A DNA stretch of 64,000 bases. Origin: Leucaena leucocephala. Its lineage: Eukaryota > Streptophyta > Magnoliopsida > Fabales > Fabaceae. Below, piece by piece: positions 24,482 through 37,000 of the stretch. Each line of letters begins with the position of its first letter. Position 1 is the stretch's first letter. A program made the translations under genes and the position numbers. A model generated the notes under the pieces. It made no database searches, was not told where the DNA came from, and saw only the letters and a program-made list of their open reading frames with translations. The stretch spans positions 29,161,001 through 29,225,000 of the forward strand of contig CM073519.1 of NCBI GenBank assembly GCA_037074615.1. The letters run 5' to 3'.

Positions 24482-25927
24482 TGTCATATCCTAAATTTTT
24501 CCCTATCTGTATAATACTGATAGTGGAAAGAGGTTTAGAAAGTATTATGACAAAGATAAGAAGAAATAATAAATGTTAGATAAGTCTTGAAGAAAGAGAA
24601 GGACCTAAACGAAAATTGGAAAAGGTTAAAGGTCAAAAGTTGAAGTAGAAATAAATGTTGGGCCAAAAGTGGTAATTTCTAAAAGTTTAGGGACCTAAAT
24701 GTAATTAAGTAAAAAGTTAGGGACCTAAATATAATTATGGAAAAGTTTAGCCAAAACAGGCCAAAAATGCACGAAATCATATCAGACTCAAATTTTACCA
24801 GTAGATAGACATAATTATTCGGGTCAGTTTAATGCAACACATAATTTTTATTTGAGGTCCCGATTAATTGATATAAATTTATGAAGTCAAACGAATTATT
24901 ACAGTATTCTTCAGACATTAGAATCAGATGGGATATTATAGGAAATTCCCATATTTAATATAAGAATTTATAAAATTAACAGAGTTAGAAGAGGAATCCT
25001 GTAGAAGCCTTATGGCATTTTACGGTAAAATAAAGTACCCGATAAATAGGATCGGGTGAGATTTGTTGTGAATTGTGCCATCAAGGTAATGAGGCTAATG
25101 AGCCCATACCAAGGCCCAATGGCGCCATAACGAGCCCAATAAAGTAGTGAGACAGTTATGTGGGCCAGAATCCAGAGCAGTCCAGGAAAAGTGTGAAATT
25201 ATAAAAATGCCCCTAGATGCCCCTATTGTACCAGTGATGGATGGAGGGTATTCTGGTCATTCTGTACAGGCAAAAAACATGTAAGATGGTATAAAGATGA
25301 TTAATTAGAGCCAGTAAATACTCTGATGATGTTTGAAAAGATGATAATGCCCTTTGAGAAATGAAAGTAAAATCGGACACCGATAAAGGGTTAAAGGAAA
25401 TGTAGGGAATTTTTAACAAGGCTTATGGGTCTTAGAAATTATGAGACTTTACAGGGAATTCATTTTATATTAGAATGAATTTATAAAAATGTTAGAACCA
25501 TTAAAAGAGGTGTCTAGCATTTATTTCAAAATCAAAATATTTTAAGAGTATCGGTATAAGAAAGGTACCTTGGGATTTGTGCCAATTGGCTATTGGACCC
25601 AAGGAAGGCCTATGGCAGCCCAAAGTTTCATTCTAGGGCAGCCCATTAAGTCCCAAGAGTTGTCTTGGAGGCCAAGTCCAATAATAAATAATTTATGAAT
25701 TTTTTAAAAGAAAAGAAAGGGATAAAGTGTGAATTATGGCTTGCACATGGTGGGACCCACATACCCACACACTTGGCGTCCAAGACAAGGGGGAGTAGAA
25801 GATTTTTGTCATGTGGATTTATCTCAAGTTGGCTTAGAAAGTAAGCTTGATGTAAGAATAAATATGAGCCATTAGATCAAATAGTGTACAAAGTGATCTT
25901 GGCCATTCATTTTTCATGGAATTTTTC

Positions 25928-25935
25928 TATAAATA
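25928..25935 (+). promoter_or_regulatory. TATA box of B2 3' LTR
   Basis: TATAAATA in a context the same as the box at 18263. Confidence 0.6.
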
Positions 25936-27167
25936 GCCCCTCAATTCTGCAGCCAAACCGTGAGCAAAGAACCCTTGGGGAAACTCTTGCAAAATGGAAA
26001 CTCAAGCCAAGATAAAGAAGATTCAAGGTTCCAAAGTTCAAGTAAGCTAGAGATTAAAGGTAAGCAATCTCTCCTAGCTTATTTTCCTTTGATTTGGGAG
26101 CTTGAACTTAGGGTTTTCATGGGGAAAAAGTTGATTTTTCTCGAAGGGAAGGTGCTTCCCAAAAACCTTAGATGAAAGGGGAAAGAAGAAATTAAAGTTA
26201 GAAACATATGATTGAAGCTTAAACAAGCAAGTTAAGTGGTTGGTTGTTGAATCAAATTGATATTATTGACTCTACCATGGTGTGCCCTGTTCGGTATGCA
26301 CTGTTCATGAGGGAAGGAAATTGAATTTCAATGATTTAAGGCTTCCATTGAATTTAGATGATGATTTTGTGTAGAATTGGAAAGGTTTTGAACCTTGAAA
26401 GCATTGAAATTCGAAGGTTGTAGTTTTTGAAACCCTTCTCTATTACTGTTCACACGCATGAACAGTTATTGCAATTCCATGATTTTGATGCTTCCAATGG
26501 TTTTAAAATGAAAAATTGTGTGGGATAAAGTAGAGAAACAAGTATGGGAAGCATTGGAATCAAAATGAGAATTTTTGAAAGAATTTAGTGCAGTTTTAGT
26601 TCTGTACAGCATGTGATGAAGGAGCTGGAATTTCATGATTCTAAGCTCATAAATGGATTAAAAAGATGAAATTGTGTAGGGTAAAGTCAAGACATCAATT
26701 GATTCAAAGACCAAGTCCATTAATTAAGATTAAGGAAAGTTAATGGGCTTAATGTTCAAGAAGAAGTTATGTTAGTTAAAGTGAGTTTAATGCTCAAGGA
26801 AGTTAGATTGTGATGAATGAATGATTATGTGATGTTAGGAATTGATTTGTATGCTCAAAGAGAGGCAGCCACATGTTCAATAAAAGTGAGAAGAAAGAAG
26901 CAAGATAAGGAGAAAGAAAGTTAAGTGCTCAAGGTAGTAAACTTATCCTAAACTTGTATGCATCGAATGTTATGCTTGATTGTGCTATGACTTTGGTGAA
27001 TTGTGTTGCAATTGTGCTTATGTATGAAGATCTATTTCTATGATTACTTTGTCCAATTGTATTTCATATGTTACATGGAAGCATGCATATTACACAATGA
27101 TAACACATTCACAAGCAAGTACAAGTAGTTATATTAATGCATGCATTGTTTAGTAATGTTTGCTACT

Positions 27168-27187
27168 GAGATTTCCCCATAAATCTC
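27168..27187 (+). other. Conserved LTR hairpin (B2 copy)
   Basis: GAGATTT, six bases, AAATCTC, preceded by GCTACT exactly as in B3, C2 and C3. LTR1 of B2 carries a degraded version near 19,507. Confidence 0.55.
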
Positions 27188-27749
27188 ATTCCTTTCCATG
27201 TAATCCCAATCCCATAGGTTTATGAATGATGAAAGAGGATGATGAAGCATGAAGAAAAGCTAGGGATTGAATAGTATATGTGTGTTATGTGAAGAATTGT
27301 TAAATGTATTATTGCTGTATGATGAATATTAGCAGTGAGGGTCATGATCTAATGAAAAATAGTAAATGATGGAATAAATGTATGAGATCTTATAGAAATT
27401 TAGATGACATGCCAAGCTTCATTTTGACACCAATAACACTCTATTTGGATGTATGTAGAAAGAGAATTGAATTTTCAAAGTAAGGGACCAGAATCTGTTT
27501 CTAGAGTTTTGACCAAATGAACAGTAAACTTCAACGAATAAACTGTATGATTTTTGAACCACTTCATTTCGAGTTTTCTAGAATTAATTATGATTTTTTG
27601 AAGTTCATTGCATAATCTAGAAAACGATATGAACAGTAACTCATGAAGGAGAAAAATTCCAGATTTAGCTAATGGACTTCTAAGGTCTTGTAAGTGGTTC
27701 TAAATGCTAATGAATGGTCCCTAAGATGTATAAAAGTAATGATGTTACA

Positions 27750-27858
27750 CCCTAAACATCATGTGTATACTTTTGAGACTCCTGCATAATAGGGACTAGT
27801 AGCCTACCTTTTTCAGGCTACATATTAGGCTTCTAGGTCTAAAAATTGAGATATGACA
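27750..27858 (-). mobile_element. 5' LTR of C1, first 109 bp
   Basis: Minus-strand LTR start TGTCATATCTC at 27858, matching the start of the C1 3' LTR at 13657, and running to the edge of B2 at 27750. It is bounded on the right by the duplication CCAAT (27859-27863). Confidence 0.75.
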
Positions 27859-27863
27859 CCAAT
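27859..27863. repeat. Target site duplication of element C1 (right copy)
   Basis: CCAAT, partner of 10362-10366, 17.5 kb away. Confidence 0.8.
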
Positions 27864-30011
27864 CAATTTCTAACATAGCATTATCACCTATTCATTACAA
27901 TATAACTTTCTTGAGCATTAAACTTTAACTAATATAACTTTCTCTAATCTTTACTAATTAACTTGTCCTTTGAATCAATTAATTTCTTGACTTTACCCTA
28001 CATAATTTGGCCTTCTGAATCCATTTATAAACTCAAAATTCATAAATTCCAGCAACTATGCACTGTTGTGGACAGAATTACATAACTCCCCTTTTTCTTT
28101 CAAAAATTCTCATTTTGATTCCAATGCTTCCAATACTTGTTCTCTACTTTATCCCACATAACTTTTCATTTTAAAACCATGGGAAGCATTAAAATCATGA
28201 AATTCCAATCACTGTTCATGCATGTGAATAGTGATAAAGAAAACTTCTAAAAATTACAACTTCCAATTATAATGCTTCTAAGGTTCAAAACCTATCCAAT
28301 CCTACACAAAATCATCATATAAATTCAATGGAAGCATTATATCATTGAAATTCCATCTTTCTTTATCATGAACAGTGCAAACCAAAAGGTATCTTTCTTG
28401 CAATGTCAAGAATATCAACTTGATTCAATAAAAAATCATCTAACTAGCTTGTTTAAGCATCAATCACATAACTCTAACTTTAATTTCTTCTTTCTCCTTT
28501 CATCTAGGGTTTTGGACAGCACATACACCCTACGTAAAACTTAACTTTCTTCCATAAAAGCCCTAAGTTCAAGCCCCCAATTAAAGGAAAATAAGCTATG
28601 ATAGATTGCTTACCTAAATCTTTAGCTGGCTTGAACTTTGGACCTTGGATTCTTCTTTATCTTGGCTTGAGTTTCCATTTGAGCAACACCTCCCCAAGGG
28701 TTCCTTATGCCACAGTTTTGGGCAGCTTAAGGTGGGGTATTTATAGACTTAAGAGATAGTGGATGGATGGCTAGGATTAACTCAAGCACTATTTGATCTA
28801 ATGGCTCATATTTGCTCTTAAATCAAGCTTACCCTAGAAGCCAAACTTGAGATAAGATCACATGCTAAAAATACTTCTTTTTCTCCTTGTTTGATGCCAT
28901 GAGTGCTGATTGTGTGGCCCACCATGCCAATTCTTAGTTTTCTCGTAAAGCTTCCTTAATTTATTTTCTTTTCTTCTTAAAAAATTCATAAATTTAACCA
29001 TTATTGCACTTGGGCTCCAAAACAACTTTTAGGACTTATCGGGCTACTCCATGACACCATTATTGGGCCTTCTTTGGGTCCAATTGCTAATTTGCACAAA
29101 TTCCAAGGCACTTCCTATACCGCTATCCTTAAATAGCCATATTTTTTAGATAAATTCTAAAAACCTCTTTTATCGATTCTAATATTTAGAGAAATTCATT
29201 CTAATATAAAATAAAATAAATTATAATATAAAATAAAATAACCATATATTCATCATAATCTAATTAATATATTTACTTTAAACCATTTATCGATGTCATT
29301 TCTTACTAAAAATTATTTAATTAATTCTATAGGACTCCTTTTTTACTTCTATCAGTTTCATAAATTCTTATATTAATTAGAAGAATTTACTACTAAATTT
29401 GAGTTGATTCAAGATTTAGAGGATACTGTACTAATTTTCCTTCCTTCATCAATTCATATCAATTTAGCGGTACCTCAAATCAAAATTATGTGGTGTTAAA
29501 CTGATCAAAATAATTTTCTCTATTTATTGGTAAAATTTGGGACTAAAATGATTCGAAGCAGTTTTGGGCCTTTTTCGGCTCAATTTTCTCATAATTACTA
29601 TTATGCACTATAACTTTTAAAAATTATACTTTAGGCCCTCAATTTTTCATAATTACACTTAATGGCCTAAAGCTTTTGTTTACTTTCACTTTTTACCATG
29701 GAACTTTTAGACTTTACATTTTAGTCCCCCTGTTTCCTAAAACTGACCATTATGCATCCAAGGACTTTTACTATTTACAATTTAGTCGTTGAACTTTCAT
29801 TAGTTGCAGTTTAGTCCCTAAACATCATTATATACTCCTAGGAATTATGCTCAATAGGGCCTATAGCCTACCTATTTTAGGCTATATACTAGGCTTTTGG
29901 CCTAAACGTTTGTCTAATTATTATCTTTTTTCTCTATTAATCATCCCAATCATTTCCAAACCTCTTTCCTCTGTCAATCTTATACATATAGGGAAAAATT
30001 AGGATGTGACA
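27864..30011 (-). mobile_element. 5' LTR of B1, U3 and leader portion
   Basis: Minus-strand LTR starting TGTCACATCC at 30011, with TATA box at 28738-28745 and family leader. It is cut at 27864 by element C1 and continues at 10361. To its right (30012) lies gypsy coding remnant, so B1 landed in the older gypsy element. Confidence 0.75.
28738..28745 (-). promoter_or_regulatory. TATA box of B1 5' LTR
   Basis: TATAAATA on the minus strand at the position conserved in family B. Confidence 0.55.
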
Positions 30012-30017
30012 ATATTT

Positions 30018-30634
30018 TAGTGTAGGTCAAGGACTTAGTGTTCCCAACTTATTTTTATGTCCTAGATATGTCTAGTGAGCTAGTGAATGAGAGCACTTTG
30101 ATCCTAGGTAGACCCTTCCTCTAAACTTCGAAGACAATCATTAGTATGAAGTATAGTTCCATAACAATGGAAGTTTAGGAACATGTAGTCACTTTTAATA
30201 TGAATGAAGTAATGAAATATCCTTTTAACAATTCTACTTTTGTTGGATTAAATGCTATTGAGGAAACTTGAGATGATCATTAATTGAGTTTGCATGATGG
30301 ATATGATTATATGCTGCATAATTCACAAAATTCCTATGAAGCATCCTATGAGCATGTTGATTTAGACTCATCTTTATGTTCCTATGGTGATTATTTTGCA
30401 TCTCTATCTTATGTTTATTATTTCTCTTGTTCTTGTGAAAGTGATACTCCATGTTTTATTTCCTTAGACATTAATAGCATGATATATGTTTCTCAAGATT
30501 TCTCATACTCATCAAATTTCAATTATATTTCATCATTCACGTGTGACATTATCCTTAGCAAGGATTTGTTGAGAAATTTTGCATGTTCACAAGATATCAT
30601 GGAAGTTAAAAGTGGAATAAATTCTACAGACTAG
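30018..30634 (+). pseudogene. Ty3/gypsy protease-region remnant (Athila/Tat type)
   Basis: Read on the plus strand, 30018-30275 gives the C-terminal part of a retroviral-type aspartic protease region. It has the hallmarks of plant Athila/Tat polyproteins: a VFPTYFYVLDM segment, then STLILGRPFL, then a TMEV...VTFNMNEVMKYP segment. It has at least three in-frame stops. The frame continues into 116 open codons (30,284-30,634), rich in Ser, Tyr and Asp, corresponding to the poorly conserved linker after protease. B1 is inserted just upstream at 30011, so the catalytic aspartate part is not adjacent. Old and dead. Confidence 0.65.
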
Positions 30635-30651
30635 AATCTTTATGATTTCAA

Positions 30652-30825
30652 GTCAGGACAAGATGGACCACAAATCATAACTAAATATCAACATGCTAAA
30701 GGAAGAAGTCTCTGTGAAAATGCGTCACGACTATATGATTATTTGGTCATGACTAGAGAGAATATTAATAAGGAGAAAAGACTCTATGAATATCTGTCGT
30801 GACCAAAGGGTGAACAAGTCAGGAC
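30652..30825 (+). repeat. Paired-palindrome 51-bp array in gypsy remnant, first block
   Basis: Decayed GTCGCGAC sites start at 30652, 30674, 30724, 30746, 30796 and 30818, i.e. three pairs 22 bp apart repeating every 50-51 bp (72 bp between first sites of pairs one and two). The sites read GTCAGGAC, ATCATAAC, GTCACGAC, GTCATGAC, GTCGTGAC and GTCAGGAC. Weaker traces continue to about 30,900. Confidence 0.65.
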
Positions 30826-31000
30826 TACAAACTCCTGAGATGCTCTTTGTGAATTGGAGTCGAAATGAGAAGTTGATGACAAGACAGAGAGGTTACGACT
30901 TGGAATGTCAGATACAACAAGTGAACTTTAAGTTTCTTCAGTTTTACCCTCCAATGTTGTAGTTAAAGGGCTAACATATCCTAACTCTAATTTTTCTTAC

Positions 31001-31440
31001 TTGTATTCTAAAATTACATCTCATACCTTACAATTTTTGAATGATTTGATCTTTAATAATGAAGTAGGTATAAAGGAAAGTGATCCCAAGTATGTTGTAA
31101 TTGAAGATCAACCTCAGCTTAGTGTAACACTTAAGGAAGTAGATGACAAATTGAAGAATCTAAAGAATCTGGACAAAAGCAACCTCCAATAATATAAAAA
31201 GGATGTGAAGGGAACATCATCCAAGTTTGTTGATGCTATATACCAACCTTAGTTAGGCAAGTTAAAGTTTAAAAAGGGAAATTCAAGACAAGCTGGGATA
31301 GACTTAACAATGTAGTCAAAGTACATGATTTTGGGATTCTAGAATGGAGAAGGAAGGCAATAGGGAAGATTTTCCAAACAACAGTCGTCTCTCAAAATAC
31401 TCTGAGTTTCCACTACCTCCATAAGGCCAGGTTGTCCTTT
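31001..31440 (+). pseudogene. Ty3/gypsy integrase C-terminal remnant
   Basis: After an open stretch (31,001-31,192), plus-strand reading with frame shifts around 31,255-31,440 gives a GKFKTSWD...VVKVHDFG...GKIF...LHKAR pattern. This resembles the integrase tail of Athila/Tat elements (GKLKSRW, then V, FPHGAVE, then FKVNGQRLK). Reverse transcriptase, RNase H and the integrase core are missing between the protease remnant and this piece, so most of pol has been deleted or replaced. The assignment rests on pattern only. Confidence 0.4.
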
Positions 31441-32003
31441 TCCTTTCTCTATCACTTTCCATGTTCCTTTATAGTTTATGATATTTTGTGGCATGTGAAG
31501 GTTTGATGAGTTTTAAAAGGGATGAACCAGTAGAAGTAGTAATAAATTTCTTTATTTGATGTTTCTTTGGTTTTTTGAATAAAATTCCTTAGTTTTCTAC
31601 TTGTTTTATACTGTTGTATGATTTTAGCTTACCCATCCTTTCATCTTTTCTTTCTTGAATTGCTTTGTATGATTGAAATATGACTGCATGCTTAATGACG
31701 AATTTAAATTGAGTTATGTTTTGAATGATGATTTGATTTCTCTTTGCTTTAATTGATTAAATTTTGAGCTATTATCTACCTATGTTCACTAAATGCTTCT
31801 CTTCAAGCTGACAGTGAGGACACAATCAAGTTTGAGTATAATGGAGAAGTTGTGGTTTTCTTTTCTAATGATTCAATAAATGCCAATTTTTTTCAAAAAA
31901 TCCAATCTTTCATCACAAACTTTGATGCTTGCTAAAAGGTTTTTGGGTGTTAGAATGTGTTAGGCTTTGAAAATTTATTGCTTGGTAGTTTATGTGACCA
32001 TAG
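31441..32003 (+). mobile_element. Gypsy remnant, 3' untranslated part
   Basis: AT-rich DNA with no coding. Near 31,815-31,850 it carries a GACAGTGAGGACACAATCAAGTTTG-type segment (split: GAGGACA, then AAGTTTGAGTA), reminiscent of the GAGGACAA...AAGTTTGGGGG block after pol in Athila/Tat elements. The second array starts at 32004. Confidence 0.4.
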
Positions 32004-32250
32004 GTCATGACATTAGTTGATTTGGTCGTGATGTAAGATGGATTTCTGAACAAATATGATTCACTGTGTTTTTTGGTCAAGACTATATGTACCTTAGGTC
32101 GTGACGAAAAGTTTTCTTGAGTTTAGGATATGCTTTTTGTGTTTACAAGTCGCGACTAGATGTGCTTTAGGTCATGACTAACTTTCCTAATGCTTAGAGT
32201 ATAGCTCACTATTATTTTGAGTTACGACCTGAAATATTTTTTGTCACTAC
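32004..32250 (+). repeat. Paired-palindrome 51-bp array in gypsy remnant, second block
   Basis: Eight sites start at 32004, 32025, 32076, 32098, 32149, 32171, 32221 and 32243: four pairs spaced 21-22 bp, the pairs repeating every 50-73 bp (51 bp from second site to next first site). One site is intact GTCGCGAC (32149); the others are GTCATGAC, GTCGTGAT, GTCAAGAC, GTCGTGAC, GTTACGAC and GTCACTAC. The half-step site seen in the copia and B3 arrays at +29 is absent or lost here. Confidence 0.7.
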
Positions 32251-33185
32251 TAGTGTGCCAATTTGAAAATATTCATCTTCCTTCTCTTTGCTCTAAGCAA
32301 TATTGTATATAATGACCTTTTTGAACTACCATTGTACTTTCATAAGTGAATCATTGCTATAATTTCCTTACCTTTTTGCAGTAGCAATTTTCTAAAAACC
32401 ATTTCCACACTTGAATTTTTGAAAATCTTGGAAATTGAAATAGAATAACCTAATTGTCTTAATCTGCACTTGTACATGTTTTGAGAACTCTAGATTTAGG
32501 GATTTCATGATCTGTATAAGGTTGAATTATCGCTGGATTAATTCTCTTATTAGACATTTGTAATTGACATTGGATTATGTGATTGTTGATTTTAAATAAA
32601 TATTTCAATTTTGATTTATGGTTAGTTGGATAATTATCAACGATTGTTGGTGTTTAATTCAATTTCTTGAAGTATATGGTTAATGATAATGACCATTTGA
32701 GGGCGTTATCATCATCTGATTTAATTACACACTAAGTGGTTTTTAAGAGTGCATCAAGAAGTTTTTAAACTAGCTTTGATCAAAGGAGTTTAAGAACCTT
32801 TAATGTACTGGACTCAATCAATTGATTGAGGTTTTATTTAAGACTTAGTGATTTTAAAACTCCCATGTCAAATTAAGAGCAAGGAGAAATTTGTCTTCTT
32901 CATCAAGAGGTGTTTTCATCATATTTCTCTTACATTGATCACTACTTTCACATTTATCAAAAATATCAAAAACATCTACTTTTACTACACCTTGATTTTA
33001 TTGCTTCAATGTTCGATCAAACCCAAAAATCATGCTTTTACTCAGGTTTTCAATGGTTTCATTCACTAATTTGCTAGGATTCAAATAAAAAGGTTCATTG
33101 AGAAGAACGATAGGGTTGTGATTTACACTACATTATTAGGTGCAATCATTATTTTGATGGGCCATAAGGCAAAAATCTGATCCTA
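32251..33185. other. AT-rich remainder of gypsy remnant, nothing recognised
   Basis: No coding or RNA gene seen. Segments such as AGTGATTTTAAAACTCCC (near 32,848) look like plant gypsy LTR sequence, so part may be a decayed LTR, but no ends or target duplication can be fixed. A small plus-strand open frame (32,848-33,069) has no recognisable content. Confidence 0.35.
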
Positions 33186-33574
33186 TCATACTTCTTCTTG
33201 CTATGTGGCTGCCTTCTTTGAGCACATAAATCAAAGCCTAGATATTACATAACCATATATTCATCATAATCTAATTTCCATGAACATTGAACTTAATTAA
33301 CTAAGGTAACTTTCCTATTTTTCATTAATTGATTTGACCTTTGAATTACTTGATGTCTTATCTTTAACCTACATAATTTGGCCTTTTAAATCCATTAATG
33401 TGCTTAGAATCATGAAATTCTAGCTCCTTCATGCCTTGCTGAACAAAACCGAAAGAAGTATGCTTTCTTTAAAAAAATTCATTTTAATTTCAATACTTCT
33501 AATACTTATTTTTCTTCTTAATCGCACACAACTTTTTATTTTAAAACCATTGGAAGCATCGAAATCATGAAATT
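33186..33574 (-). mobile_element. Fragment of a B-type LTR
   Basis: Minus-strand middle part of a B LTR, matching about 27,864-28,200 and 10,310-10,361. It begins abruptly at about 33,186 and is cut at 33574 by the insertion of B3. The remainder was not found in the window. Confidence 0.5.
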
Positions 33575-34075
33575 TGTCACATCCTACTTTTTCCTTATCT
33601 GTATAATACTGATAGTAGAAAGAGGTTTGGAAAGGACTATGATGATTAATAGAAAGAAAAAATAATGATTAGAAAAAGGTATAGAGATAAGAGACTAAAA
33701 TGAAAAGTTTAAAAGTTTTATGGTGCAAAGTGTAATTTTCAAAAGGTCAAGGGCAAAATGGTAGTTATGAGAAAGTTGAGCTGGAAAAAGCCCAAAAATA
33801 CCCAAAATCATATTAACGCAACATAGAATTTTGATGTGAGGTCCCAAAAAATTTATATTAATGTCTAAAGAAAGGAAACTTAATATAATATCCTCTAGAC
33901 CTCATAATCAGATGAAAATGTGGTAGTAAATTCCTATAATTAATATAAGAATTTATGAAACTAACATAGCTCAAAAAGGAGTTATGTAGAATTTGTTATG
34001 GAATTTACAGTGTATTAAAACACCCGATAAATATGTTTCGGGGAATTTCTCGAGAGTTTAGCCCATGAAGGTAGT
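33575..34075 (+). mobile_element. 5' LTR of element B3, first part
   Basis: Plus-strand LTR start TGTCACATCC. Split at 34075 by solo LTR A3, with GTAGT (34071-34075) duplicated at 37167-37171. The LTR goes on at 37172. Confidence 0.75.
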
Positions 34076-37000
34076 TGTCGTGTCCTTATTTTCAACCTCA
34101 ATTATACTTAATTGGAAGTCATTTAAACCAATTACATAGTATTTTACCTTAGAAACATGTATTTTCAAAAGATTGCTTCTCGGGTACTGTTCATGGTTAC
34201 TATTCATTTGGTAATCTAGAACATGTACTTAACTTTGAAAACTCATAGTTAAATGTAGAGAAATCGAAATAGGGTGGTTCTAATTTCTAATGAAATATAT
34301 TTCATTTAACTTTGAGTGAAAAATGAAAAACTGAGGTTCCATTGTCCTAATGAAATCAATTTATTTGTTGAAAAACACTATTCAATTGGTAAATCTGGAA
34401 GTTCCAGTTTCTTTACCTCAAATTTAAAAATTCATTTCCCTTTCGTTACTTGTCCAAATGAACCATGTTACATATAGATTTGAAACTCCAGATGTGTTCT
34501 TTAAGATAATAAAATGTCATAGAAAAACACGTTCATTTACCATATGAAATTAACGTTGGAACGTTACTGCCTCTAGTTGCTCTCTTTATCTCAATTCTAG
34601 ATGTTAACTCCAACTTAGAAAAATCATACTAAATTGAATACTTAACCAATTGAGGCATTCTTGGTATTCCTTTAAAGCTCTATATCTTAGCTATTATCAT
34701 ACAAAATTTCAAGTTCAAACTCATTGGTTAAGGCATCGTAAACATTGTCACAAAACCAAAGCCTCAAAATACAACCATGTGATCATACACCATGCATCCC
34801 ATCATATCCTTCCATAATGTAAAGTAGACAATATAACTTATTACACAATTTCAACCATCTATGTTTAACCTTTTTCCTTGATATGTTCCAGCACCTATGA
34901 CATGGTTGTGGATACGGAAAGAATGAGATTTCATGAAAATCTCAATACATACAGACTATAATATCATGCATGATTAATTAGATGCTTGACATGTTATCAT
35001 GAGATGGGAGCTACTTCATAATAGTACATAAGAAAACTCTAACATGAATATTGTCATGACATTAGTTGTAAGGAGTTGCAATCATTCATACTGCATCATA
35101 AACATGATGGCATAATCTCAAGCTCAACCAAACACCATAACTAACAAGCAAGCATACAATCAAGCAAACATGAAACTATAGTTAGGTATTCTTTCTACCT
35201 CTTGAACTATCCTTGACAAAGTCTTCTTGAGATTATTTCCTTCCTTCACTAATATCAAAACTTAGCCATTACAATGTAACATCAAGTTATAACTCAACTT
35301 CAAAATAATTCCAAGACTAGGTTTTCACTAACTTCCATTCTTTTTCTATTTTATGTTCCATACTTCCATCTTTCTAAAATAAATTCTCATGGTTCATTTC
35401 CACATAATTTTTCATGTAGAATCCAAATATAAAATCAAACAAACCATGAGCTGCTGTATAGAATCGAAGTAAACCCTTCTTTTTCTAAAAAATCATTTTT
35501 TTATTCCAATGCTTCAATACTTGTTCTCCTACTTTATCCCCACATAATTTTCCATTTTAAACTCACTGGAAGCATCAAAATCATGAAATTCTAACATATG
35601 AACAGTGATTTGTACACTAGCAGCCAATAACACAAAACCCTAACTATATGCATACTTGAATTTCCAAGCTTATACCACTTAATTCTAGCTTATTTAAGCT
35701 TGGTTAAACTATCCATAACTTAAAACTCATATTCTTATCACATGTGGACAACACTTCTAGCAGCAACCACAAGGGAAATATATTACAATAACCCCTTAAA
35801 ACCAAGAGCTAACTTGTTAGATTAAAATTTGGCCAGAGGTTCCCTAAGGTATCATGCATGCGAAATCAAGTCTAGTTTGGGGGTATTTATTGAAAATCTT
35901 AGGTGGAAATGAATGACCAAGATTAGTTTGGTTACTATTTGATATAAAGGTCTATATTCATCCTTGAACCAAGCTTGCCCTATAAGCCTAAAGTTGATGC
36001 CATGCATGACATTATTTAGGGCCATGTTTGGCTGGAAAAAGGTAAATATACTGATAGGAAAAATTTTGGTCAAGTCCGGTACCGATATGAGCAGTTTCAC
36101 AAAAACTAAACTATTTTAAGTTCCTAATTTTTATAATATTCTAGAATATGTATTATGTCATGGAAACTAGTGTCTAGGTTTCTCATACCATTGACATTGT
36201 TAGACTGAGTATTTATCTGCCAACCATTCCTTGGAAAATGACCAAAAAACCGTTGTTGCTCTTTCTTGCTCTATATTAACCCTAAGGGCATAATTATCAT
36301 TTCACACCTCTTTATACTACACCAGGGTATATACTGGCTCTAAATAATAATGTTTATACTATCTTGGACATTTTTAGCCTATCTAGAATGACCAAAATGT
36401 CCTCCATCCATTACTGGTACAATCTGGCCACCTAGGGCATTTTTATAATTTCACACTTTTCCTAGGTTACTCTAGACTCTGGCCCACTTAACTGTCTCAT
36501 CACCTTATTAGGCCTATTAGGACACCATTTGGGCCTTGGTACTGATCCATTACCTTTATGGCATAAATCCCAAGAAATCTATCCTGATAGTATTTATCTG
36601 CTATTCTATTATACTATAAAATCCCATAAGAATTCTATAGGATTTCCTTTCTGACTCTATCAATTTTATAAATTCTTATATTAAATATAGGAATTTACTA
36701 TAAATTTTTATCTGATTATGAAGTCTAAAAAATATTGCAATAATTCTTCCTGGCTTCAGGAATGTATATCAATTAATCTGGACCTCAAATCAAAATTCTG
36801 TGTTGCATTAAACTGATCAGAATAATTTTGCCTATCTACTAGTAAAATTTGGGACTAATCTGATTCTGGGTATTTTTAGCCTTTTTAAGTTCAACTTTCT
36901 CATAATTACATTTTTGTCCCTGAACTTTTGCTTAATTACATTTAGGTCTAAAACTTTTGATAATTACCACTTTTGGCCCAAATTTTGTTTCTACTTTCAC

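Larger units (their letters stand above)
24482..27749 (+). mobile_element. 3' LTR of element B2
   Basis: A 3,268-bp plus-strand LTR from TGTCATATCC to GATGTTACA. TATA box at 25928-25935, splice-donor-like AAAGGTAAGC at about 26,057, hairpin GAGATTT/AAATCTC at 27168-27187. The bases after it (CCCTA) do not match those before LTR1 (CAACT), so B2 lacks a target duplication even though both sides are C1 LTR sequence. Confidence 0.8.

Noticed and set aside
32848..33069. Plus-strand 73-codon open frame as a gene
   Set aside because: Low-complexity hydrophobic translation in AT-rich remnant DNA, no conserved motif, no neighbouring gene signals.
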